Shown one piece after another: positions 1-6,247 of a stretch of 7,368 nt of DNA. Source of the stretch: Nitrososphaeraceae archaeon. GTDB taxonomy: Archaea; Thermoproteota; Nitrososphaeria; Nitrososphaerales; Nitrososphaeraceae. The position numbers were made by a program, and so were the translations under genes. The stretch covers positions 1 through 7,368 of the forward strand of contig JAJNBK010000194.1 in the NCBI GenBank assembly GCA_021155845.1, written 5' to 3'. Within the stretch, counting starts at the first letter, position 1. Every line of letters starts with the position of its first letter. Under the pieces are notes generated by a model. That model was given only the letters and a program-made list of their open reading frames with translations, made no database searches and was not told the origin of the DNA.

Positions 1-200
1 AATATTCCAAAAAGGTCAATAATAATAATAATAAAATACTTTTTTTGTATTTTTTACTCTATATATTTAGGAACTAAACTAAACATATTCCTTTAATAAT
101 AATAATAATATAAAATTATTGCTATAATTTATAATATAAATATCTATATATCTATATATATGTATATATGTGGCTGACATACGCACATGGTTACGGTGAC
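1..200. repeat. AT-rich low-complexity intergenic DNA with two (AAT)5 microsatellites
   Basis: No gene is supported here. Two runs of five AAT units lie at 18-32 and 95-109. T-runs at 40-46 and 50-55 could serve as a terminator for a plus-strand gene to the left, but no stem is obvious. Positions 131-170 are an irregular TATATC/TATATG-type alternating tract. A 61-codon minus-strand ORF crosses this region, but its translation is low-complexity Tyr/Ile-rich sequence and is not credible as a protein. Confidence 0.7.
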
Positions 201-208
201 TATAAATA
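201..208 (+). promoter_or_regulatory. TATA box of the glycosyltransferase gene
   Basis: TATAAATA stands out from the preceding alternating AT tract because it sits in mixed-composition sequence. Its centre is about 41 bases before the ATG at 246, which predicts transcription starting near 230 and a leader of roughly 15 bases. That leader contains AGGA at 233-236, nine bases before the ATG, which can act as a weak Shine-Dalgarno site. Position and sequence are seen; promoter function is inferred. Confidence 0.5.
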
Positions 209-245
209 CTTACGATACTAACATTCGCACAAAGGACAGAATAGG

Positions 246-2408
246 ATGAGTGGACTAGGTGCATTTCTTTACGCTACATTCATTATCATCGCTTGGTTAG
301 TGACTCTTTATACGCTTAACTTTTTCTATCTCTCTTACCAGTCCCAACACAATAAAAGACATCAAAAAGCAATGAATAAGAAACTGAATCCTATAAACGA
401 CAATTCTTTACCTGTGATAACTATTCAACTTCCTATATATAATGAGAAGTACGTAGCTGTACGCTTAATTGATGCTGTATGTAAAATCGATTATCCAAAA
501 GAAAAGTTGCAAATTCAGATACTGGATGATTCTGATGATAGTACATCTCAAATGATCAGGTTAATAGTAGATTATTATACATTCAAAGGCTTTGACATAA
601 TCTATTTGCATAGAAACAAGAGATCAGGCTACAAAGCAGGTGCATTGAAAGCCGGTATGAAGATTGCGAAAGGAGAATTTATTGCTATTTTCGATGCAGA
701 TTTCATTCCTCCTAACTGGTTTCTGAAAAAATCAATAGGTCACTTTTCAGATCCTAGAGTAGGGCTAGTGCAATGCAGATGGGGACACATTAACGAAAAT
801 TATTCTTCACTTACTGAAGCACAAGCAATTTCCCTTGACCTACACTTCCTGATTGAACAAAAAGCAAAAAGTTTGACTCATTTATTCATGAACTTTAATG
901 GAACTGCGGGAATGTGGAGGGCTTCTTGTATTAATGATGCTGGAGGTTGGCATACAAGCACCATTGTAGAAGATCTTGACCTAAGTTATAGAGCCCAGCT
1001 TAAAGGTTGGAAGTGTCTTTTTCTTGAAGACATCATTGTCGATGCAGAGCTTCCAGTGCAGATAAATGCAGCGAAGCGACAGCAGTTTAGATGGGCAAAG
1101 GGTTCTATGCAGGTTGCTATGAAATTACTAATAGATGTTACATTAGACAGAAAGATACCTATAGATACCAAGATTCAGGCATTCATTCAACTCACTAGAC
1201 ACATTGTTCATCCATTATTTCTAACTCAATTTATTATTTTTCCAATGTTGCTTGCACTAGATTATAAGTTATATGCTGTAAGTTGGTCTCCTATCACCGT
1301 TATTCTAATCTATATCATGATGGGCCCTGCTACCTATCTATATGTGATAAGGAAAATCTGGGGAGATAAATGGAAAGTAAAAGCTAGACAATATTTTTAT
1401 TTAATTTTTTTTGCAACAGGAATATCTGTTAACAATACAGTAGCAATATTTGAAGCATTGTTGATAGGAAAGAATGAATTCTTACGTACTCCTAAATTTG
1501 GTGTTATCAAAAAAGGCGACAACTGGAAAAATAAATCATATGTTCTACCTTTTACCAAAACTACTTTACTGGAGATATTTTTTGGGCTATATGGTATTCT
1601 GGCAATCTTTATTTCCATATTCTCAGGAAATCCAATATTTGTACCTATTTTGTTACTTCAAACAATTGGTTTCATTTATATGGCTTATTTGAGCATATCT
1701 CATTCTTCATTTAATTATAATAAATCAAATAGTAGATTACAAAGTGTCTCGCAGCAAGATCAATTTCTACCAAATCAGTCGTCAGAAATTGTTGAAAAGA
1801 CAAGTTTAGAATTAGCTGAAAGATTAAAAACTAAAGTATACATAAAAACAATAAAAATAACGACAAACCGTAAATCAATTGTCAAAAAAAGTATGAAACC
1901 TAGATATTATAAACTCATGTTGTTTGGTATTTTGAGTATTTTAGCTTTTGGCGCAGCAGTAGCCTATTATGGATATGAGAGCACAATTTATCCGTTAGAC
2001 AAAGCTGTAGGCTATTTATCAAGAGCAGAAGCTGCTCAATCACCAGAAGCGGTGGCAGATTACATCAAGCCAGTAAAAAATTTGCTTCCAAATGACGGAA
2101 ATCCAGTATGGGCATTTCCAAATTCACGAACAGATTTCGGCTTGATTCAAAACGAGCTTGATGCAATGCTTTCACGCGCCAATTCCATTTCATCATTGGA
2201 GGTACATAGCGCTGCCTATAATACTGGATTGGCAGATCTACATAATTCTATTAAAATAATAGAATACAACTTAATAGAAGCGACTCCTTATCTTTACGTT
2301 AGTTTCACTAACATAGTTCTAGGTGCAATCTGGATTGCAATTATTCTTTTTATTTTTGCTCTCATGAAGCGAGGAAGAGAAAAATTCAAAGAATATGAAA
2401 ACACTTAA
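246..2408 (+). CDS. Membrane glycosyltransferase family 2, cellulose/mannan synthase-like, with C-terminal extra domain
   Basis: A processive-type GT2 enzyme that should transfer sugars from a nucleotide-sugar in the cytoplasm to a growing polysaccharide at the membrane. Visible motifs: ILDDSDDST (D94/D95), DAD at 150-152, QCRWGHIN from 176, FNGTAGMWR at 217-225, VED with the likely catalytic base D243, and QQFRW at 279-283, matching the D, D, D, Q(Q/R)xRW signature. FNGTAG and VED are also typical of CslA-type mannan/glucomannan synthases, so the polymer could be glucan or mannan; the sugar cannot be read. Membrane helices are expected near residues 8-30, 323-342, 349-369, 383-408, 441-460, 463-484, 556-578 and 683-708. 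After the GT core comes a Ser/Asn/Lys-rich linker (about 485-550), then a roughly 100-residue domain (580-680) between the last two helices, probably outside the cell. No partner genes adjoin it. Start: ATG with AGGA nine bases upstream. Confidence 0.9.
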   Translation: MSGLGAFLYATFIIIAWLVTLYTLNFFYLSYQSQHNKRHQKAMNKKLNPINDNSLPVITIQLPIYNEKYVAVRLIDAVCKIDYPKEKLQIQILDDSDDSTSQMIRLIVDYYTFKGFDIIYLHRNKRSGYKAGALKAGMKIAKGEFIAIFDADFIPPNWFLKKSIGHFSDPRVGLVQCRWGHINENYSSLTEAQAISLDLHFLIEQKAKSLTHLFMNFNGTAGMWRASCINDAGGWHTSTIVEDLDLSYRAQLKGWKCLFLEDIIVDAELPVQINAAKRQQFRWAKGSMQVAMKLLIDVTLDRKIPIDTKIQAFIQLTRHIVHPLFLTQFIIFPMLLALDYKLYAVSWSPITVILIYIMMGPATYLYVIRKIWGDKWKVKARQYFYLIFFATGISVNNTVAIFEALLIGKNEFLRTPKFGVIKKGDNWKNKSYVLPFTKTTLLEIFFGLYGILAIFISIFSGNPIFVPILLLQTIGFIYMAYLSISHSSFNYNKSNSRLQSVSQQDQFLPNQSSEIVEKTSLELAERLKTKVYIKTIKITTNRKSIVKKSMKPRYYKLMLFGILSILAFGAAVAYYGYESTIYPLDKAVGYLSRAEAAQSPEAVADYIKPVKNLLPNDGNPVWAFPNSRTDFGLIQNELDAMLSRANSISSLEVHSAAYNTGLADLHNSIKIIEYNLIEATPYLYVSFTNIVLGAIWIAIILFIFALMKRGREKFKEYENT

Positions 2409-2640
2409 CAATCGTTGGTGAAGGTATTTAATAATTACATGAATACCGTTGTTGTTGTTTTTCTTCTTTTCTGTACTTTTAAAAGTATCCTATATACATA
2501 TGCATAGAAACGATTTGGTCAGTTACCCTAGTACTTTCATCATATTTCAGAAAGAGTAATCATCATCCCATATCAATGTAGATTATACACTTAATCATTC
2601 TTTCGGAGGTTCAACTACTTTTACAAAACATGTGGAAAGG
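2409..2640. other. Intergenic region between glycosyltransferase and winged-helix gene
   Basis: Non-coding. It holds a terminator-like stem and T-tract (2423-2472), the perfect palindrome TACTTTTAAAAGTA (2474-2487), and an isolated GGAGGT at 2605-2610 with no plausible gene after it. The only following start is ATG 2630, which gives a 10-codon frame ending inside the first copy of the 40-bp repeat. No RNA gene or mobile-element end was recognised. Confidence 0.7.
2423..2472 (+). terminator. Stem-loop plus T-rich tract after the glycosyltransferase gene
   Basis: GGTATT (2423-2428) pairs with AATACC (2442-2447) around a 13-base loop. It is followed at once by a T-rich, G/C-interrupted tract to about 2472. 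It begins 15 bases after the glycosyltransferase stop codon. Archaeal terminators often need only the T-tract, so the stem may be incidental. Confidence 0.55.
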
Positions 2641-2720
2641 TATTACGTTTAGATTTATATAATGATTTTGAATTTTTATCTATTACGTTTAGATTTATAT
2701 AATGATTTTGAATTTTTATC
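2641..2720 (+). repeat. Perfect 40-bp tandem duplication (2641-2680 and 2681-2720)
   Basis: Two identical 40-base units lie head to tail with no spacer; the identity stops sharply at both ends. Each unit contains the TATA-like TTTATATAA followed by an ATG. The second unit supplies the promoter of the winged-helix gene and the first 19 bases of its longest reading frame (ATG 2702). Because 40 is not a multiple of three, the ATG of the first unit (2662) opens a different frame of 23 codons that ends at 2733, overlapping the start of the gene. Confidence 0.95.
2694..2702 (+). promoter_or_regulatory. TATA box of the winged-helix/ATPase operon (second copy; first copy at 2654-2662)
   Basis: TTTATATAA is centred 25 bases before ATG 2723, the archaeal TATA-to-transcription-start distance. 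It therefore predicts a leaderless mRNA beginning at or next to that ATG. The tandem duplication places an identical box 40 bases upstream, which would start a transcript near 2683 carrying about 40 bases of leader. Promoter use is inferred from spacing. Confidence 0.5.
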
Positions 2721-2722
2721 CC

Positions 2723-3364
2723 ATGTCACCTGAGCAAATAATTGTCGAGCGTATATCTTCTATGGGGACAACTGGGATAAAAAAAATAGACCTGCGTAAA
2801 GAATTCCAAGATATGGAAATTGATGTTCTGATAGAACGCCTCGTGACATCCGGTGATATCTCTGTCGATAAGAAAGGTACAGCATATTACTGTTGGCATA
2901 AAGATTATTATATTCAAAATCTGTTAAATACAGATCCAAAATTCCGATTTATGTATGAGGCAGTTAAGCATCTAGAGCTGTCTGTTAATAGAACATCTGA
3001 TGGTCTAGCGAAAACCTTGGAAACGCTTGACAATAATTTTAAGAATTCTGAGAAATTGACTGCTACAAAAAATCTGGATAGTATTTCACAAGCACGTATT
3101 AATAACGAACCAACGATACAATTAGACACATTCAAAAACGAATTTGATCTGGCTATTGGAAATCACTCAAGTTCAATTGGCTGGGTAGAACTATCAAAAG
3201 TCAGAAATGAGTTCTGCAAAAAACATAACATATCAAATGAACTTTTCTACAGTTTTGTTGAGCAATTAACAAATTTGTACCATGATAAATACGAATTATC
3301 TACAGGTGGTTATGAGGGACTGACTGTTAGGGGTCTGCTTCATGGATTTGTGAGGTGTATATAG
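2723..3364 (+). CDS. Probable DNA-binding protein with N- and C-terminal winged-helix-like domains
   Basis: 213 residues from ATG 2723; no named family was recognised. Residues about 3-65 look like a winged helix: helices around EQIIVERI, an IDLRKEF / IDVLIERLVTSG helix pair, and a short wing ending in AYYCW. A polar helical stretch follows (about 75-115), probably a linker or short coiled coil. Residues 149-213 look like a second winged helix: GWVELSKVRNEF, a helix around FYSFVEQL, then a beta wing YELSTGGYEGLTVRG. The frame extends seven codons further to ATG 2702, but those codons lie inside a tandem duplication, and the TATA box is placed for leaderless initiation at 2723, so that start is preferred. 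The stop codon overlaps the start of the ATPase gene by one base, so the two products are probably made together and may form a complex. DNA binding is inferred from fold-like pattern only. Confidence 0.7.
   Translation: MSPEQIIVERISSMGTTGIKKIDLRKEFQDMEIDVLIERLVTSGDISVDKKGTAYYCWHKDYYIQNLLNTDPKFRFMYEAVKHLELSVNRTSDGLAKTLETLDNNFKNSEKLTATKNLDSISQARINNEPTIQLDTFKNEFDLAIGNHSSSIGWVELSKVRNEFCKKHNISNELFYSFVEQLTNLYHDKYELSTGGYEGLTVRGLLHGFVRCI
3352..3357 (+). promoter_or_regulatory. Ribosome binding site that decides the ATPase start
   Basis: GAGGTG matches the archaeal Shine-Dalgarno core and ends six bases before GTG 3364. The alternative GTG at 3355 lies inside this motif and so could not use it. The site sits in the last codons of the winged-helix gene, as expected for an internal gene of an operon. 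Confidence 0.6.
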
Positions 3365-4998
3365 TGTATCCTTATGGTTTGGCACAAAATCCATATCCTA
3401 GTAGTCCGACACCGACCCTAATCGATGCCCAGGTATTAGGAGGGAGAAGGCATAAGGAAGCAAAGATTGCTGTGCTATCATGTATTGATGATTTGAGTTC
3501 TAAAGTTACTGGTATTGCAACCGACAAGGATTTTCGTTTAATTACTCTGATCCAAGATGTTGGATCCGGAAAAACACACTTGGCTTTGCACATTAGAGGA
3601 TTGCAGAAGATATGCAATAATGCTGTTATATCATACGTTGACCTATCTCAAGTTTTTCCACGAGACATATATAGTCTTTATGGAGCAATGCTAAGAGGTC
3701 TTGATAAAGAATATATCGACAGCCTAAGAAAAGCGATTGTTTACTATCTTAAAGACAAGGCAGAACAGAATAATAAGCGAGCAAAGAAGTTTTTCAATAA
3801 TGGGCTCGTTGATTTTATCACGAGGAAAAGTATCTCTAATAAGGCAAAACAGATTTTGGATGGGACAATGGTTCCAGACTATTCTGTAATGAATCAGGCG
3901 TTAATAGGAGAATTCTCGGCAGCTGAGGTATATGTTATGAAATTAATAATGAGAGAAAAATTTAGAGATGATGCTTATAAAATTAGAAACATGGAAGATA
4001 TTATTACCAGCATATCAGCAATGGCTAATCTAAATCTAAAATTTTTAAAGAAATTGACTATTCTTCAAATTGATGAATTTGACTCTGATAAAAAATCATT
4101 AGATTTTGTTAAGGCAGTCATTAATGCTCACTTGCCTTCGACTGTATTAATGTTAATTTTGACACCTTCGTCATATGAAGAGATACGAAAAGAAGATAGT
4201 TCTATTTTTGATAGGTTAGAAAAAGCAAACTACAAAATCGATCTAGCAGGTTCAAATACATTAGAAGAGATACTTGATATCATACTCGAATATGTGAGAC
4301 ATTACGATCTTCAAAAATGTTTTAAATTACAAGATGAATATGACCTGTCAGCCAAGATAAAAGTAATTTATGACGAATTCCCTGATTTTAGAAACGTAAG
4401 ATCAATGACTAATATATTATATCACGCAACAGAAAATGCTTCAAAAAGAAACGCACGAATTATTGACGAAAAAGCCATAGATGATACAATCAAAAGCACT
4501 CACCCCGGGCTAAGAATTAGAGGAAGTATAATGGGTGTTCCACTGTCGGATTTTATAAAAATCAGAAGCAGTTCTAATGATATTCAAATGCTAGAATCAG
4601 ACGTTCGTGATGCGGTAAAAAACCTCTTAAACTATGCCCACGACATGGGAAGCGTAGCTAAATTTGAAGCTACAAATGGAAGAGCCTCTGGAATTGATGT
4701 TATTTATAATGATATATCTGGAACTAAGGTGGCCGTTGCTGTAGTGATAAACAAAGATCATACAAAGAATTTTGATCAGATTTCTAATACAGTGAAATCT
4801 GTTGGTTTTGCAGATAAATTACTAATATTAACTAATGCAAAAACTAATAGCGGAAGTGACGGAACGACAGTGGTTAATATTGATCGATGCAAAATGACTG
4901 ATTTAATTTACTTTAGCAGTAAATACAAAAATAATGAAATACTCCATGATGACTTGAATCGAGCTTTAATGCTAGCAAAATCCATAAAACTTTGTTAA
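3364..4998 (+). CDS. P-loop AAA+-like ATPase with C-terminal domain of uncertain fold
   Basis: 544 residues from GTG 3364 (547 from GTG 3355). The N-terminus carries GLAQNPYPSSPTPT, recalling the GL..NPF opening of ExeA-type ATPases. Walker A is VGSGKT at 66-71 (K70); the usual first Gly of the loop is replaced by Gln64. It is followed by a VDLS...LYGAMLRGL segment like that seen in BREX BrxC/D-type P-loop proteins. Walker B is ILQIDE at 233-238 (D237, E238), so ATP hydrolysis is likely. LILTPSS (264-270) is placed as sensor 1, R284 in FDRL is a possible arginine finger, and R343/R346 in FRNVRSM fit a lid/sensor 2, overall Orc1/Cdc6-like. Residues about 413-540 form a separate alpha/beta domain with GIDVIYND (443-450) then GTKVAVAVVINK (453-464), resembling a restriction-endonuclease core but without the acidic residue before Lys464. 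Translationally coupled to the upstream winged-helix gene. The ATPase call is firm; the biological role is unknown. Confidence 0.8.
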   Translation: MYPYGLAQNPYPSSPTPTLIDAQVLGGRRHKEAKIAVLSCIDDLSSKVTGIATDKDFRLITLIQDVGSGKTHLALHIRGLQKICNNAVISYVDLSQVFPRDIYSLYGAMLRGLDKEYIDSLRKAIVYYLKDKAEQNNKRAKKFFNNGLVDFITRKSISNKAKQILDGTMVPDYSVMNQALIGEFSAAEVYVMKLIMREKFRDDAYKIRNMEDIITSISAMANLNLKFLKKLTILQIDEFDSDKKSLDFVKAVINAHLPSTVLMLILTPSSYEEIRKEDSSIFDRLEKANYKIDLAGSNTLEEILDIILEYVRHYDLQKCFKLQDEYDLSAKIKVIYDEFPDFRNVRSMTNILYHATENASKRNARIIDEKAIDDTIKSTHPGLRIRGSIMGVPLSDFIKIRSSSNDIQMLESDVRDAVKNLLNYAHDMGSVAKFEATNGRASGIDVIYNDISGTKVAVAVVINKDHTKNFDQISNTVKSVGFADKLLILTNAKTNSGSDGTTVVNIDRCKMTDLIYFSSKYKNNEILHDDLNRALMLAKSIKLC

Positions 4999-5039
4999 TT
5001 AATATAATTATAGTATCGCACTAATTTAAGACTCCAAAC

Positions 5040-5048
5040 TTATTTAAG
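5040..5048 (+). promoter_or_regulatory. TATA box of the C2-CH zinc-finger gene
   Basis: TTATTTAAG is centred about 27 bases before GTG 5071, which is the right spacing for a leaderless transcript. No Shine-Dalgarno motif precedes that GTG. This suggests that the small genes are transcribed independently of the ATPase, at least in part. Confidence 0.45.
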
Positions 5049-5070
5049 AGAGAATTACGATCGTTGCGCT

Positions 5071-5337
5071 GTGGACAAGGAAGGAACAAACGATAAAAGT
5101 GACGAAAATTTTGAAAATCCCAATTATGATGTATTTCGATGCAACATATGTGGTGAAGATGCAGACTTTGTAGTCCAGCTGGAACTTGTAAAAGAAAGGA
5201 GCAACTACAATATTATAGAATCAGTAAACCAAATGCCATTTTACTTGTGCGAGACTCATGAATATCTTTATAAGAAAATGCAAAGTAATATAGATCTAAA
5301 AAATTACTTTCTTGAAACACTCAGAGAGAATCAATAA
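5071..5337 (+). CDS. Small C2-CH zinc-finger protein
   Basis: 88 residues, no named family recognised. The first 20 residues are acidic and polar, probably disordered. CNIC (C24, C27) and CETH (C60, H63) can together bind one zinc ion; the 32-residue insert between the two half-sites looks like beta strands plus a loop. Single compact zinc-binding modules of this kind are common in archaea and usually bind nucleic acid or protein; no enzymatic motif is visible. Start: GTG 5071 is the only start codon in frame after the stop at 5011, and a TATA-like element 27 bases upstream supports leaderless initiation. It begins 72 bases after the ATPase gene on the same strand. Confidence 0.7.
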   Translation: MDKEGTNDKSDENFENPNYDVFRCNICGEDADFVVQLELVKERSNYNIIESVNQMPFYLCETHEYLYKKMQSNIDLKNYFLETLRENQ

Positions 5338-5360
5338 TAACTCTGTGGGATTATTGCAAT

Positions 5361-5380
5361 ATTTATTTATTTATTTATTT
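5361..5380 (+). repeat. (ATTT)5 tetranucleotide repeat in the promoter of the 133-residue gene
   Basis: Five exact ATTT units end three bases before ATG 5384. The left part of the tract and the preceding CAATATTTAT overlap the place where a TATA box for a leaderless transcript would be (about 5355-5361). Any change in unit number would shift that spacing. Confidence 0.8.
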
Positions 5381-5383
5381 AGT

Positions 5384-5785
5384 ATGGCAAAAAATAGAAG
5401 ATTTGAGACCCTTGAAGATTTTTTAAAGAATTTGCATAGAGAAGGGATAACTCTAATAAATTTTAACGGACAGAAGATACCTTGTATCCTTATAAATCCA
5501 AATAAGTTCCAAGAAATTATGTCCTCCATTTATGGAAAAAAATTAGCAGTCGATACAATACTAAATGTATTCCATGACGGTCAAGATGTTTTTGTGGATG
5601 TTAAACTGAATTTTCTTAATATGGGTATTGAGGAGAATTATCTTCTATATGCAAATGATACATTAGAATTCTTTGAATCTCTAACGAGAACAGGAATAAT
5701 TGGCATCGCTTCAAACGCTTCTTATCCTCAGAATACTTCAAATATCTTCATGATTCAGCTTCCTAAAAAGGAGGCAGCAATATAG
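5384..5785 (+). CDS. Conserved-looking hypothetical protein, 133 residues
   Basis: Not recognised. The reading frame extends upstream to TTG 5312, but those 24 codons overlap the end of the zinc-finger gene and then translate the ATTT repeat into Leu/Phe/Ile/Tyr residues. ATG 5384 is therefore the better start and gives MAKNRRFETLEDFLKN. The sequence is a mix of amphipathic helices (FETLEDFLKNLHREG, FQEIMSSIYGKK) and strands (TLINFNGQKIPCILIN, DVFVDVKLNFL, NYLLYANDTLEFF), which suggests a compact soluble alpha/beta fold. There is no signal peptide, membrane helix or cysteine pair. It starts 46 bases after the zinc-finger gene and ends 10 bases before the next gene, so it is probably cotranscribed with the latter. 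Confidence 0.65.
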   Translation: MAKNRRFETLEDFLKNLHREGITLINFNGQKIPCILINPNKFQEIMSSIYGKKLAVDTILNVFHDGQDVFVDVKLNFLNMGIEENYLLYANDTLEFFESLTRTGIIGIASNASYPQNTSNIFMIQLPKKEAAI

Positions 5786-5795
5786 CGTAATCTTT

Positions 5796-6095
5796 ATGTT
5801 GTCTATGATGGATAATAGAAATGGCAGAAAGAGCAAAAATAAGAAGGTAGAGCATTGTAGCATAACGAATGTTATGAATACAAATTGTGAAAATGCTTCT
5901 ATTGAAGACCATAACTATAGTAATAATAAAAACGAGGGCAATATTGACAATAATATAATACCAACTGAAATTGATATCCATTTTCAAATGTATGGTAAGC
6001 ATGCGTGGGAGGTCGAATATGGTGACAGATGCCCTATCTGCGAAAAAAGGATAGATGAGTTGGGTTATTGTGCTTGCGGTGGCCAAGGGGAGTAA
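5796..6095 (+). CDS. Small protein with disordered N-terminus and C-terminal zinc ribbon
   Basis: 99 residues, family not recognised. The first 55 or so residues are rich in Asn, Lys, Ser and Glu and are probably disordered. The C-terminal part begins at IDIHFQMYGKHAWEVEYGD and leads into CPIC (C79, C82), then CAC (C92, C94), a CxxC-x9-CxC arrangement able to hold one zinc ion. The protein ends five residues later. In-frame ATGs at 5796, 5805 and 5808 are all possible starts. The strong AAGGAGG at 5768-5774 lies inside the preceding gene and is 21 bases away, too far to serve as a normal ribosome binding site. A 107-codon ORF on the opposite strand over the same DNA is a shadow; the intact zinc motif favours this strand. 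Confidence 0.65.
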   Translation: MLSMMDNRNGRKSKNKKVEHCSITNVMNTNCENASIEDHNYSNNKNEGNIDNNIIPTEIDIHFQMYGKHAWEVEYGDRCPICEKRIDELGYCACGGQGE

Positions 6096-6172
6096 TCTTT
6101 AATCATACTCAAATCTGAAAATATAATTCCAACTATATATGGTAAATCTTCAGGCTCATAGAACAGGAGAAC

Positions 6173-6247
6173 TGCGACGGCCGGGATTTGAACCCGGGTT
6201 ACCAGATTGGCAATCTGATGTCCTAGACCAAACTGGACGACCGTCGC
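6173..6247 (-). tRNA. tRNA-Gly (GCC)
   Basis: Read on the minus strand, the acceptor stem GCGACGG/CCGTCGC pairs perfectly. The D stem is GTCC/GGAC with an 11-base loop containing GG. The anticodon stem is TCAGA/TCTGG with loop TTGCCAA, giving anticodon GCC for Gly codons GGC/GGU. The variable loop has four bases, and the T stem CCGGG/CCCGG closes the standard TTCGAAT loop. The discriminator base is A; no CCA is encoded and there is no intron. Total 75 bases. It converges with the zinc-ribbon gene and is divergent from the RNA methyltransferase. A TATA-like TATACTATTT lies at 6263-6272 on the same strand, 16-25 bases upstream of the mature 5' end, closer than usual, so its role is uncertain. 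Confidence 0.97.

Noticed and set aside
1..172. CRISPR-like or structured repeat array in the left AT-rich region
   Set aside because: The repeats are simple AAT and TATATC microsatellites with no unique spacers of regular length.
79..264. 61-codon minus-strand ORF over the left AT-rich region
   Set aside because: It translates microsatellite and TATATC repeats into Tyr/Ile/Leu runs and overlaps the promoter and start of the glycosyltransferase gene.
1474..1692. 72-codon plus-strand ORF and other short frames inside the glycosyltransferase gene
   Set aside because: Shadows of a long gene with clear family motifs in another frame; no independent signal.
2605..2662. Strong GGAGGT ribosome-site-like motif with downstream ATG 2630
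   Set aside because: The ATG is 20 bases away, too far, and opens only 10 codons that end in the first repeat copy. It could be the relic of a gene start displaced by the duplication, but nothing else supports that.
3364..4998. Calling the ATPase a true Orc1/Cdc6 replication initiator
   Set aside because: Walker motifs and lid arginines fit loosely, but the N-terminus, the altered P-loop, the VDLS segment and the extra C-terminal domain do not match, and no origin-recognition-box repeats were seen beside it.
5768..5774. AAGGAGG as the ribosome binding site of the zinc-ribbon gene
   Set aside because: It lies 21 bases before the first usable ATG with no start codon at a normal distance in that frame; it encodes Lys-Lys-Glu at the end of the preceding protein.
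5763..6086. 107-codon minus-strand ORF resembling a hydrophobic membrane protein
   Set aside because: It is antisense to the zinc-ribbon gene, whose cysteine motif is intact. The hydrophobicity comes from reading Asn/Lys-rich codons (AAT, AAT-like) backwards as Ile/Leu/Val.
6173..6247. tRNA-Gly as the attachment site of an integrated element covering the ATPase cluster
   Set aside because: tRNA genes are common integration sites, but no integrase and no second copy of the tRNA 3' end was seen in this window.
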